Of a stretch of DNA of 64,000 nt, positions 35,803 to 43,457 are shown in pieces; position 1 is the stretch's first letter; each line of letters begins with the position of its first letter. The notes beneath the pieces were generated by a model. It was not told where the DNA came from and searched no databases. It was given only the letters and a program-made list of their open reading frames with translations. The DNA is taken from the NCBI RefSeq assembly GCF_018403685.1, contig NZ_BOVK01000006.1:62001-126000 (forward strand), written 5' to 3'. The DNA is from Xylanibacillus composti. Its GTDB lineage: Bacteria > Bacillota > Bacilli > Paenibacillales > K13. The translations under genes and the position numbers were made by a program.

Positions 35803-37116
35803 TCAGCCAGGCGCAAGAGGCAGCTTAACTAGGATGAGCGTGCCTTGCTCCGGCTGGCTTTGCACCTCGATGGAGCCTTTCAGGTGATCGACAAGCTTCT
35901 TCACCATATATAAGCCAATTCCCTGACCGCTTCGCTCGAAGTTCATTTTTCCGTACTTTCGGAAGAGACGGGACACTTGCCCGGCATCCATCCCTACCCC
36001 CTCGTCCTTTACCTCAATGAGAAGTTGACGGGCACCAGTATAGATGCGCAAGTACACCTTCGCTTGCTCGTGACTGTATTTAATCGCGTTGCTGAGCAAA
36101 TTGGACAGGATTAGCTTCAAACCGATTACACTTGTACGTATCGGAACTGGAGACTCGGTCAGAACCTCGGTTTGCAAGGTGATCCCTTCGGATCTCGCCT
36201 TGATGCACATGAACTCAACCGTTTCCTGGATCAGTGGAAGGGCATCTTCGATTTGCTCAAGTCCCCACAATTCTTCTCCAGACAGCATTTGCTCCGTATA
36301 AATAATGTGATTGATTTCATTGTCGATCACATCCACATATTCGGAGATTGCCTTAATCTTCTCTTTCCCATAATCGCTCAACTGCTTTTCCTTAGCCAAC
36401 ACCATAGTTGCAAAGGCTTTCATAATCGTCAATGGGTTGCGAACTTCATGGGAAATGACATGAACAAAATCGAGCTTTTGCTTGAAGAGGTTCATTTCGG
36501 ATTCCAACTCGGATTGCTGTGACAAAGATGGGAAGATGGTGGCTTTGTTCGCAAAAAGAGGAGACTGCACAAATTCCCTGTCTGTCATCAAATATTCGTG
36601 ATGCTTCATCAACTGAAGCTGCACGGTACCTGAAAGTTTCCAGGCAGGGTACGCGCATACAGTGATAGATTGCATCCCGGACGGCATAGCGTCGGTGATC
36701 CGTTCAAAGTGGATGATCCGCTGCTCCATGGCAAGGGGGTCCCATACTTCGGCATGCGCCCATGTTCGGAAGGCGCTTCGCTTCATCGAGATCGGCTGCG
36801 TGATGTTGTAAATGTGCTCCAGCAATTGATCGCTGCTCATGCGGTTCAACAGCTGATCGAATGTCAGACTGTCCATGAATTGAATGACAGCCTGCTGGGA
36901 AGAAGGCAGGATCGAGGTTAACCGATTACGAAGCATGTCGCAATGGTCCGGCATGTCAATGACGAGCACATGGTGGGCTTGCTCTACGCTTTTTATAATA
37001 AAGGCAAGTGCATTGTCTATGTAACTGTTCAAGCTGTCATAGCAGTAGAGGATGTGGCCGCCGTTCGTTAACGGCATTTGCTCCGTTAAGTGCGTTATGT
37101 TGTTCGTATGTTCCAC
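35803..37116 (-). CDS. Cytoplasmic sensor histidine kinase with MEDS-type sensor domain
   Basis: A 437-residue kinase without transmembrane segments. The N-terminal ~180 residues resemble the MEDS (methanogen/methylotroph DcmR sensory) domain: GGHILYCYDSLNSYIDNALAFI and VLVIDMPDHC. A HisKA domain follows with phospho-acceptor His223 in VISHEVRNPL, then a HATPase_c domain with NLLSNAIKYS (N-box), DEGVGMD (G1) and GQGIGLYMVKKL (G2). No response regulator gene is next to it, so it is an orphan kinase. It starts at GTG after GAGGTGA. Similar architectures act in sporulation phosphorelays and stress sensing, but the role here is open. Confidence 0.9.
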   Translation of the reverse strand: MEHTNNITHLTEQMPLTNGGHILYCYDSLNSYIDNALAFIIKSVEQAHHVLVIDMPDHCDMLRNRLTSILPSSQQAVIQFMDSLTFDQLLNRMSSDQLLEHIYNITQPISMKRSAFRTWAHAEVWDPLAMEQRIIHFERITDAMPSGMQSITVCAYPAWKLSGTVQLQLMKHHEYLMTDREFVQSPLFANKATIFPSLSQQSELESEMNLFKQKLDFVHVISHEVRNPLTIMKAFATMVLAKEKQLSDYGKEKIKAISEYVDVIDNEINHIIYTEQMLSGEELWGLEQIEDALPLIQETVEFMCIKARSEGITLQTEVLTESPVPIRTSVIGLKLILSNLLSNAIKYSHEQAKVYLRIYTGARQLLIEVKDEGVGMDAGQVSRLFRKYGKMNFERSGQGIGLYMVKKLVDHLKGSIEVQSQPEQGTLILVKLPLAPG

Positions 37117-37140
37117 TTCCGTAAATCACCTCATAAGCCC

Positions 37141-37149
37141 ATTATACCA
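37141..37149 (-). promoter_or_regulatory. Extended -10 promoter of the histidine kinase gene
   Basis: Read on the minus strand, TTGGTATAAT is a perfect TATAAT with an upstream TG (extended -10). It lies about 25 bases ahead of the GTG start; no convincing -35 box is seen. Confidence 0.5.
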
Positions 37150-37311
37150 AGGATTGCGCAAAGAATGTTGAAAATTATGTCAAAGAAACGAGATTTCTGT
37201 AGATTTTTTTCTTGCTGCTGCATGCAGGCCAAGGCGCAAGCCATGCAACTTTGTTTCGCTTCCTCACGTCTATGGCGTAAACAGGGATATGTGTAGAAGG
37301 AGGATCTGGGA

Positions 37312-38007
37312 ATGAGAGTAATCATGACAAGCAGCATTTTACTGGGGGTGACTATTGCTGCAATCTTCTATGTGAGCCAGACATTCACCGATCAGCCCCA
37401 TTCGAATGAACCACTTCGCGCATCTGCGGGCTTGGAAGCAAAGGGGCCATCTCACTTGCTCGATGAACCTTCGGCAAAGGTTCGGGAAGACGAGTCTGAA
37501 CAGCCTCTTTCGCATGCACCTGTTCCCGCGTCTGATTCCGGCAAGTCGGTGGAAGCCGTTGAACTGCCGGCGACCGATTTGAAATGGCCGTTACCGCAAC
37601 AGAAGGAGGGAAAAGAACCTTTGCAAGGCTTGTTCGAAACAGATCTGAACGCAGAGCTTCAGAACGGCAAAGTCGAGATGGTTTTTTCCCTCAAGAACAT
37701 TTCGGGGGAAGCTCTGAGAATTTCGCACGGTTCGGGACAGCAGTTTGACATTAGCGTCCGTAACGAGCATGATGAAGAGGTTTACAGATGGTCGTACGGA
37801 AAAGCATTTACTCAGGCATTAATTGAAAGAGGGCTTCGGCCAGGCGAGCAGCTTACCTATCATGAAGCTTGGCCCTTGGTGGACAACGACGGAAATCGTG
37901 TCCCAGCAGGCCAATATACCGTAAAGGTAGAAGTATTGATCGGAATGGAAGGCGGGACGATCGATCCGGATGAATGGACAGCAGAAGCGGTAATCGCTCT
38001 TGATTAA
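37312..38007 (+). CDS. Membrane-anchored protein with BsuPI (intracellular proteinase inhibitor) domain
   Basis: A 231-residue protein: an N-terminal hydrophobic anchor (residues 4-22), a disordered acidic and Pro/Ser-rich linker (to about 85), then a BsuPI-type immunoglobulin-like domain (about 100-230) with VEMVFSLKNISGEALRISHGSGQQFDISVRN-like strands and LRPGEQLTYHEAWPLVDNDGNRVPAGQYTVK. BsuPI itself inhibits intracellular serine proteases; here the anchor would place the domain outside the cell. AGAAGGAGG precedes the ATG. Protease inhibition is only a family-based guess. Confidence 0.85.
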   Translation: MRVIMTSSILLGVTIAAIFYVSQTFTDQPHSNEPLRASAGLEAKGPSHLLDEPSAKVREDESEQPLSHAPVPASDSGKSVEAVELPATDLKWPLPQQKEGKEPLQGLFETDLNAELQNGKVEMVFSLKNISGEALRISHGSGQQFDISVRNEHDEEVYRWSYGKAFTQALIERGLRPGEQLTYHEAWPLVDNDGNRVPAGQYTVKVEVLIGMEGGTIDPDEWTAEAVIALD

Positions 38008-38124
38008 ACGTATGCGATGCTTCAGACCGATATCACAGGGGAAGTGATCTCCTCGATCTTTCCTTGTTTCCCTGCGCCGGTGGAACACATACATGCCGGA
38101 AATACAGAAGGAAGGGATACGCTT

Positions 38125-38550
38125 ATGTATGAATTGAAGACGAAGGAAACCGACAATAGTGTCATGGATTTCATTGAACAGGTGGATTCTCCGAAGAAAC
38201 GCGAGGACGCCTGCCGGCTGCTTGATATTTTTACGGAGGCATCAGGCTTTACCGCGAAAATGTGGGGATCAAGCATCATCGGGTTTGGCTCGTATCATTA
38301 TAAATATGCGTCCGGTCACGAAGGGGATGCGCCACTTGTCGGATTTTCGCCGAGGAAGGCCAAGATCAGCTTGTACTTTGCGACAGGGGACGAGGAACGA
38401 GAGGAGCTGTTGGGCCGGCTCGGCAAGCATACGTCAGGCAAGGCATGTGTATACATCAACAAAGTCGCGGATATCGATGTGGAAGTTTTAAAGGCGCTTA
38501 TCCAGCGCTCGATCGTCTTTCTTCGAGATATGTATCCGGAGAAGAATTAG
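38125..38550 (+). CDS. DUF1801 domain protein (YdhG/YjbR-like fold)
   Basis: A 141-residue cytoplasmic protein: MYELKTKETDNSVMDFIEQV ... KREDACRLLDIF ... MWGSSIIGFGSYHYKYASGHEGDAPLVGFSPRKAKISLYF. The segment WG.SIIGFG.Y.YKY.SG followed by VGFSPRK..ISLY is the hallmark of DUF1801. The function of the family is not known. The ATG at 38125 is preferred because AGGAAGGG precedes it; the frame stays open to 38017 but lacks a ribosome binding site there. Confidence 0.9.
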   Translation: MYELKTKETDNSVMDFIEQVDSPKKREDACRLLDIFTEASGFTAKMWGSSIIGFGSYHYKYASGHEGDAPLVGFSPRKAKISLYFATGDEEREELLGRLGKHTSGKACVYINKVADIDVEVLKALIQRSIVFLRDMYPEKN

Positions 38551-38612
38551 GGGATTACACTTATTTTAGCTCGAACAAATCATTACTCAAAAAAAGATGA
38601 CGTGCGTCTTTT

Positions 38613-38640
38613 AATCCTGACATCCAAAGATGTCAGGATT
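38613..38640. repeat. Perfect 12-bp-stem hairpin after the DUF1801 gene
   Basis: AATCCTGACATC (38613-38624), loop CAAA, GATGTCAGGATT (38629-38640). Only a weak T content follows, so it could be a terminator of the DUF1801 transcript or a regulatory hairpin. Confidence 0.6.
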
Positions 38641-38701
38641 CTTGCATTATCATACAAATCAGATGGATCGAACTAGACCCATCTATAGAGGAGTGCTTGT
38701 C

Positions 38702-38949
38702 ATGAGGCTGGATCGGTTGTTGGGCATCACTTTCGCATTATTGACAGGCTCGCATTCCGAGCGAAAGGCGGAGCCGTATAACCTTCTGTGGGAGAAGGGG
38801 ATATGGTACCTGGATGCGTACTGTTTGCTGCGCAGGGCAAAGCGCTATTTAGCGCACTGGATATTGCAGCAGGATTTGGCATTTGTGTGCTGATGCTCGT
38901 TATTTTTGTCCCGTTGACACTGCACGCCTATTTGCGGAAGCAGCGATAG
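38702..38949 (+). pseudogene. Fused remnants: WYL/HTH regulator fragment and ABC-type permease tail
   Basis: From ATG 38702 (GAGGAG ahead) the frame reads MRLDRLLGITFALLTGSHSER, the start of a YafY-type HTH/WYL regulator, then jumps directly to KAEPYNLLWEKGIWYLDAYCLLRR, the core of the WYL ligand-binding domain, losing about 100-150 residues. The frame stops at 38893. In another frame, from about 38812 to the TAG at 38947-38949, LFAAQGKALFSALDIAAGFGICVLMLV and then a short basic tail (YLRKQR) look like the last helix of an ABC-2-type permease. The arrangement suggests two deletions that fused decayed neighbours. Both pieces are probably non-functional. Confidence 0.65.
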
Positions 38950-38963
38950 GATCACATGTATAG

Positions 38964-39626
38964 CTACAAGTTGCAGGCCAGCCCGCAGGAGCACCGATTT
39001 TTCCCGAACATGAGCGGATAGCTGGCGGCGAATTCGCGATTTACCCGCAGCACTTCCTGTGCGAATTCCTCTTTGTTTTTCGGCACCGGCTTTAAACGGT
39101 CAGCCTTGTCCTGAGAGTCAATAACAGCGCCTGGCGGGACGAAGCGATGATTGGCAATGCGCACGTTGCCGGTCACTATAGCGTGGTTCGAAATGTATAC
39201 GTTATGCCCCGTGATCGCTTGAAAGACTAGCGCTTGAAATCCAACGAACGTATGATGGCCGATATAGACAGGACCATGAACAAGCGCACCATGTGCAACA
39301 GTGACAGCGTGACCGAGATAGATCGAGTAGGCGCGATCTGGCAATTCGACTCGTGCATCCTTTAAGCCGTGTAGGATTACGCCGTCCTGCAGATTGGAGC
39401 CTTCTCCGATATGAAATGGAGTTCCTTCGTCAGCGCGTATGCTGACGTTCGGCGCAATAAACGTGTTTTTCTTGATGACGACATCACCGATGACAGAGCT
39501 GAATGGTCCTACGTACACGCCTTGTTCGATGCTGGGCGCAATCGGAATCTGATTGAAAGTGGTAACAGGGTTCGGACCAATGAAATGCACAGATGCATTC
39601 CAGGGGCCTGCAGGATAACTGCCCAT
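38964..39626 (-). CDS. Gamma-class carbonic anhydrase-like hexapeptide-repeat protein
   Basis: A 220-residue left-handed beta-helix protein. Hexapeptide turns such as IGDVVIKKNTFIAPNVSIRAD and IGHHTFVGFQALVF fill residues about 35-175. Histidines in GVILHGLKD and VTVAHGALVHG correspond to the three zinc ligands of Cam/CamH-type gamma carbonic anhydrases. A C-terminal helix (FAQEVLRVNREFAASYP) packs on the trimer. It would hydrate CO2 in the cytoplasm, although some relatives bind other small molecules. It ends with a Cys pair (CSCGLACNL), which is unusual. Confidence 0.85.
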   Translation of the reverse strand: MGSYPAGPWNASVHFIGPNPVTTFNQIPIAPSIEQGVYVGPFSSVIGDVVIKKNTFIAPNVSIRADEGTPFHIGEGSNLQDGVILHGLKDARVELPDRAYSIYLGHAVTVAHGALVHGPVYIGHHTFVGFQALVFQAITGHNVYISNHAIVTGNVRIANHRFVPPGAVIDSQDKADRLKPVPKNKEEFAQEVLRVNREFAASYPLMFGKNRCSCGLACNL

Positions 39627-39752
39627 AGTTTGTCACTCCCATGCCGTAAGAATGGGATATTGTATGTAAAAACTGCAAGTACGGTCAGTGATTTTATTGT
39701 AAGTGGACCATTAAATAAACAGTCTTACTAAAAATGGATAATATCGCCTATG

Positions 39753-39781
39753 TTGACGCCCTGTTCCAATTTTGATATAGT
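39753..39781 (+). promoter_or_regulatory. Sigma-A-type promoter of the small-protein cluster
   Basis: TTGACG (39753-39758), 17-base spacer, TATAGT (39776-39781). The predicted transcript start (about 39788) coincides with the first base of the hairpin described next. Confidence 0.75.
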
Positions 39782-39787
39782 AAAGCA

Positions 39788-39826
39788 GAGAGACATCTCG
39801 TTCGCGTTTCGAACGAGATGTCTCTC
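39788..39826. repeat. Perfect 17-bp stem-loop at the predicted mRNA 5' end
   Basis: GAGAGACATCTCGTTCG (39788-39804), loop CGTTT, and its exact complement (39810-39826). No T-run follows. Its position at the expected transcription start would cap the mRNA with a stable hairpin; alternatively the dyad could be a repressor operator. Confidence 0.8.
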
Positions 39827-39874
39827 CGTATTTATATGCTGTTTTTACATTAAATGGCTTGGGGGGGTGATGCC

Positions 39875-39922
39875 ATGTTTCCTGTTTGTCTCCCTGACGG
39901 GAGTATTCATTCATCCTATTGA
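39875..39922 (+). other. Possible 15-codon leader peptide
   Basis: GGGGGGGTG precedes an ATG (39875) opening MFPVCLPDGSIHSSY, which ends in TGA directly at the ribosome binding site (GAAGAGGAG) of the next gene. It may couple translation or may be chance. Confidence 0.35.
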
Positions 39923-39941
39923 AGAGGAGACAGGATATCAA

Positions 39942-40124
39942 ATGGCAACGATTACGAGAGGGAAAGTACTAAGAACCTTGCCCGCACGCGGCAGGGGAGA
40001 GTGTCCGTTGTGCAAGCGGACCGGAATCAAATTGCTTTACGAATTCCCGCAATCGGATGGCTCAACGCTGAAGGTATGCAAAAATTGCAGGCCTCCCAAG
40101 AAGCTGAGAAAACACAGAGAATAG
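39942..40124 (+). CDS. Small zinc-ribbon protein
   Basis: A 60-residue basic protein with two CxxC pairs, ECPLCKRTG and VCKNCRPPKK, spaced like a zinc ribbon. AGAGGAG precedes the ATG at 39942. It lies in a run of small genes (YdjO-like, Gre-like, Cse60) downstream of the promoter at 39753. The partner is unknown; such ribbons bind nucleic acid or proteins. Confidence 0.75.
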   Translation: MATITRGKVLRTLPARGRGECPLCKRTGIKLLYEFPQSDGSTLKVCKNCRPPKKLRKHRE

Positions 40125-40151
40125 TTGGGGATACAAAAAGGAGAACGTACA

Positions 40152-40352
40152 GTGAAGCGATTTCCAGTGAAGAAGGATCAAGAAGAAATCTTGGTCGAGA
40201 CCAAGGTGTGGACATGTTCCGGGCAGCAGTGCAAGGGGTGGATGCGAGCGGAATTTACCTTTCAAGCAACAAGTCCGCAATGTCCGCTATGCAGTCAATC
40301 GATGGTGCCGACAACGAAGCTGCTTCCTAAAATCCCCAAAATGTATATTTAG
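40152..40352 (+). CDS. YdjO-family (cold-inducible type) zinc-binding small protein
   Basis: A 66-residue protein with KVWTCSGQQCKGWMRAEFTF and PQCPLCSQSMV, i.e. the Cys pattern and the CKGWMR motif of the B. subtilis YdjO family, which was named from cold induction. The GTG at 40152, after AAAGGAGA, is the best start; an upstream ATG lacks a ribosome binding site. The molecular role is unknown. Confidence 0.85.
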   Translation: MKRFPVKKDQEEILVETKVWTCSGQQCKGWMRAEFTFQATSPQCPLCSQSMVPTTKLLPKIPKMYI

Positions 40353-40385
40353 CGAATCTCAAAATTATACGGCGGAGGGAAAACT

Positions 40386-40457
40386 ATGAAGATAATGCAT
40401 GATCAACTAACTGTCAGAGTTTGTCGCCAAGGGAGCGATATTTTCTATGAACCTTAG
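40386..40457 (+). CDS. Possible 23-residue peptide overlapping the Gre-like gene
   Basis: An ATG after GGCGGAGGG opens MKIMHDQLTVRVCRQGSDIF..., 23 codons. It overlaps the next gene by 11 bases in another frame, which could couple their translation. Coding status is uncertain; the strong ribosome binding site is the main support. Confidence 0.4.
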   Translation: MKIMHDQLTVRVCRQGSDIFYEP

Positions 40458-40896
40458 TTCCAGTCTGGAAGCCTCGCGGAGGCAAATAAGGAATCAACTG
40501 GATTATTTTGATCAGGAGCTGATTTCGTTCCTGGACCACTATATTCCTCAAGATGCCCACAGACGCAGCAAGGTAGAACAAACGCTGCGGGTTTATACTT
40601 CGGTTCTGGAAGATTTGCTGGAGAATCTGACCTTAAGCAGCTTGCATTCCGTTGTGCTGATTGGCAGCAAGATCGCACTTTATGATATGAACGACAAGAC
40701 CAGTGAATTTTTCATGATCGTACTTCCCCACGATGCCGATCCGGATATGAACAAAATTTCCTTCCTATCTCCGCTGGGCTTTCAATTGCTGATGGCGAGG
40801 AAGGGAGAAGCCTATAATCTCGAAACTCCCTCTGGGATTATGCGTGTACGAGTGGATGACATCCAGCTGCTGCATGATGAAGAAATGGAACTATAA
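40447..40896 (+). CDS. GreA/GreB-like C-terminal domain protein
   Basis: A 149-residue protein. The N-terminal ~70 residues are helical (coiled-coil-like, EASRRQIRNQLDYFDQELISFL). The C-terminal ~80 fit the FKBP-like GreA/GreB C-terminal domain: VVLIGSKIALYDMNDKTSEFFMIVLP..., NKISFLSPLGFQLLMARKGEAYNLETPSGIMRVRVDDIQ. Gre factors bind RNA polymerase and rescue backtracked complexes, but the short N-terminus lacks the classical acidic finger, so it is a Gre-like regulator rather than GreA itself. Confidence 0.82.
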   Translation: MNLSSSLEASRRQIRNQLDYFDQELISFLDHYIPQDAHRRSKVEQTLRVYTSVLEDLLENLTLSSLHSVVLIGSKIALYDMNDKTSEFFMIVLPHDADPDMNKISFLSPLGFQLLMARKGEAYNLETPSGIMRVRVDDIQLLHDEEMEL

Positions 40897-40914
40897 AGGA
40901 TGAGGTGAATGCTT

Positions 40915-41112
40915 ATGATTCAAGTGAAGGAATTTATCGATACCGATCGATCACTTGCTGTGGAACGCGCCAATGCTTTTCTGGCCGGGTTAAAGGAAGA
41001 GGATGTGGTGGGCGTTCATTACGGTTCGATTGTGAAGCGGGTTGCAGAAGGGATTGAGAACCAGCGAAGCGCTATCCTTGTCGTCTATAGAAAAGACGAT
41101 TCACAAAAGTAA
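40915..41112 (+). CDS. cse60: Sporulation protein Cse60
   Basis: A 65-residue protein, MIQVKEFIDTDRSLAVERANAFLAGLKEEDVVGVHYGS...RSAILVVYRKDD, matching the small Cse60 family of B. subtilis, a protein made under the sporulation factor sigma-E. The second ATG (40915) fits GAGGTG with 7-base spacing; the first (40909) is too close. No sigma-E promoter was searched rigorously. Function unknown. Confidence 0.85.
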   Translation: MIQVKEFIDTDRSLAVERANAFLAGLKEEDVVGVHYGSIVKRVAEGIENQRSAILVVYRKDDSQK

Positions 41113-41145
41113 TGCAACCAGAAACTCGAGGAGACGATAACCTAT

Positions 41146-41598
41146 ATGATATATACCTATTTTCTTACGGAAGATCCGACCACCATTCAAGAAGCCAAGC
41201 AATTGCTCTACGATGTGCTGTTCAAACCGCTGCAGATGTCGGATACGATGCAGGACCAACTGAAAATTCAAGGGGAGGAGCTATATTTCGTCGCCATGAA
41301 CGAACGCACCGAAGTGGTAGGTGTAATGGTTCTTGTTATAGACGGCGAGCATGTAGAGCTGCATCACGCCGCAACGCGCACTGCTTTGCAGGGTCAAGGG
41401 ATCGGCAAGCAGCTGTGGATACTTGTTCATGAATATTGCACGGACCGAGGCTTTAAGAGCATCGAATTGGTATCCAGAAATACGGCTATGTCGTTCTGGG
41501 CATCTGTCGGCTTCCAGGCAACAACGGAAGACTGGATCGAGCGTGAAGACTTCGTGAAGCATGGCATTCGTCATAAGGCCATGAAGCAGACATTATAG
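41146..41598 (+). CDS. GNAT-family N-acetyltransferase
   Basis: A 150-residue acetyltransferase. The acetyl-CoA loop is LQGQGIGKQLWILVHEYC (about residues 84-102), preceded by VELHHAATRTA and followed by SRNTAMSFWASVGFQ. The substrate is unknown. Ribosome binding site GAGGAG is 12 bases from the ATG, a little far. Ends at a hairpin terminator. Confidence 0.9.
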   Translation: MIYTYFLTEDPTTIQEAKQLLYDVLFKPLQMSDTMQDQLKIQGEELYFVAMNERTEVVGVMVLVIDGEHVELHHAATRTALQGQGIGKQLWILVHEYCTDRGFKSIELVSRNTAMSFWASVGFQATTEDWIEREDFVKHGIRHKAMKQTL

Positions 41599-41604
41599 AG
41601 CTGC

Positions 41605-41640
41605 AAGGCGCTGGTTCAAAGAGCCAGCGTCTTTTATTTT
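41605..41640 (+). terminator. Intrinsic terminator after the GNAT gene
   Basis: GCGCTGGTTC pairs with GAGCCAGCG around an AAA loop, followed by TCTTTTATTTTT. Confidence 0.85.
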
Positions 41641-41766
41641 TGCAGGAGCGCATCTGGAAGCGCACTAGTTGGCGAATGTTACAGAATTTTTTTTATGCGG
41701 GCAGGGCATAGTAGAAGTAGTGAATAATTTCCATTTACTTCAGGCGGAAATAGAGGGATGACGCGT

Positions 41767-42636
41767 ATGGATCCTGCTTTCTGGAACAACACAATTTGGT
41801 TTATTCTCCTTGGGATCATAACGATTATGGTTTTGGCGATTACTTTACTTCAGGCGAATAACCGCAGACAACTGCTTGCCTTTTATTTGACCATAAGCGG
41901 CATGGCCTTTTGCTTCGAAATGATTGTCTATTCGTTTTTTAAGGCTTATCAATATTTTCCGATGCTTGTTCCTCACTCCCCGGCGGACGATTCAATAGCA
42001 GGGAATCTTTTTTCGCAATTTTCTGTCTCTTCATCAGCAGTTTTCCTTGCAGTCTTCGGACTAGGTTACATTTGGCATGTGGTAATCGCTGCAGCTTACG
42101 CATTCGTAGAGGAACTATTTCTGGCTCTGGGCATTTATAAACATAACTGGTATCGAACATGGATGACAGTAGCCGGGCTTCTCCTTTTATTCTGGCTGAC
42201 AAAAAAAGCATATTTGATCGTAAACACAAGCTTTGGACGTATTTGGCGGTTCCTGTTCCTCTTCTTTGGCCTGGTGACGCTGCATCAGCATACGATTGTT
42301 TGGGTATTCAGATTAACGGGCGTCCGGATTTTCAGCGAAACTTTTCTCCCGGATAAAGAACGCAGTCTTGTAGTGCTTTCGGGAACCTATATGCTGCTTC
42401 TTGGGGGAATTATTATGATTATGTATTTTTCGAAATTCAAATGGGGATGGAAGTTTCTAATAATCGTTCTCCTTTATGGCGGCCACTATGTTGCATACAG
42501 ATATCATTTGATCATCTGCAAAGAAGGTTGGTTCTTTATCACGACGACGATATCCATTGCGGCGATGTACGGATATACTTTTTTGCTCGATAAATTATAT
42601 GACCCGCCACTAAAAAAGCACGCTGACTATGGTTGA
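41767..42636 (+). CDS. Polytopic membrane protein of unknown function
   Basis: A 289-residue protein with seven or eight hydrophobic segments and short polar loops: WFILLGIITIMVLAITLL, LTISGMAFCFEMIVYSFF, VAVFGLGYIWHVVIAAAYAFVEELFLAL, WMTVAGLLLLFWL and others. It resembles the CBO0543-type Firmicute membrane family, but I am not sure. An EELFLALGIYKHNWYRTW segment is conserved-looking in the middle. The ATG at 41767 is preferred to one at 41758 for ribosome binding site spacing. It is transcribed alone. Confidence 0.75.
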   Translation: MDPAFWNNTIWFILLGIITIMVLAITLLQANNRRQLLAFYLTISGMAFCFEMIVYSFFKAYQYFPMLVPHSPADDSIAGNLFSQFSVSSSAVFLAVFGLGYIWHVVIAAAYAFVEELFLALGIYKHNWYRTWMTVAGLLLLFWLTKKAYLIVNTSFGRIWRFLFLFFGLVTLHQHTIVWVFRLTGVRIFSETFLPDKERSLVVLSGTYMLLLGGIIMIMYFSKFKWGWKFLIIVLLYGGHYVAYRYHLIICKEGWFFITTTISIAAMYGYTFLLDKLYDPPLKKHADYG

Positions 42637-43457
42637 GTTGTGTTTTTTCTTCTGCTTGAGTGGGAGATCATCATTGCCGGAGAAAGAGGGGACACGACTG
42701 TCACCAACATCGCGGAACGAAAAGCAAGAAGACTCCGCTCTCGACCCAATGCCATTCTGCTGCTCGTGCCGCCGGATGATTCTGGGGAGCAGATGCGGAT
42801 AAAGTGTCTCTGCGGCTGCTGACAAGAGCCGGTTGGAAGCCAACCAGCTGTGTGCATATGCGAGAATTTCGCTTGGTGTGCGATGGGGCATGCCGGATTT
42901 TTTTTCGTTCACCTACAACCCTGATCGAAATATTGTAAACTTGACGCCCGACAGCGCTATCCGTTATTGTAATAAACAAGCACAACCGATAGACTGCCTC
43001 GCAATACGCAATCACATTTCCTCATGAACGACACAATCACTCCTCAGGGATCTCGACCAGCTACCTACATTAAGGCATGAACCAGGCTCTGCGGGCTTGG
43101 ATGAAAAGGTTTTCCCTTTAGCCGAAGGCTCCAACAACTGCGAATTCTTCTTTCAATATGTATATGAGACAGCCTCTTCCATTCATGATTTTGATATTGT
43201 TGCAAGCGCTTTCGGCAACTGCGTTTCAACCAGTCATGCCCTTTCCATGGTTCGGCATCCGGACTGTTAGTTCCGTGACTGGCATGAGGCGGATCGGCAT
43301 AGAAGCTATGCCTTTAATCATCTTTGAAAGGGGGTGAGGCCGGACGCTGCACATATGAAGTGCATTCAACGCAAGCATACCATGCAAAGAGAGGTGAAGC
43401 ACCCGCAACCAGATCGACATGAGACGACGAAGACTATTCAAGAGAGGAGTACTTGAT
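42637..43457. promoter_or_regulatory. Long leader region of the GH48 gene, no supported gene
   Basis: These 821 bases hold no convincing coding frame. Signals seen: a candidate promoter TTGACG (42941-42946) / TATTGT (42965-42970, 18-base spacer); a CRE-like site TTGCAAGCGCTTTCGG (43200-43215); a perfect hairpin GGCATAG-AAG-CTATGCC (43296-43312); and a long Shine-Dalgarno-like tract GAAAGGGGGTGAGGCC (43326-43341), 117 bases before the start codon. This suggests an untranslated leader of about 480 bases with catabolite control and mRNA stabilisation. Confidence 0.5.
43200..43215 (+). promoter_or_regulatory. Catabolite responsive element (CRE)-like site before GH48
   Basis: TTGCAAGCGCTTTCGG agrees with the CcpA consensus WTGNAARCGNWWWCAW at 14 of 16 positions. 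Repression by CcpA in the presence of preferred sugars would be normal for cellulases. Confidence 0.55.

Noticed and set aside
42640-43027. Two short frames after the membrane protein gene
   Set aside because: No ribosome binding site, no recognisable domains; treated as non-coding leader DNA.
43070-43140. Possible riboswitch (c-di-GMP or glycine type) in the GH48 leader, from GCCGAAGGC-like hairpin
   Set aside because: The conserved aptamer cores of these classes are not present; only a short hairpin matches.
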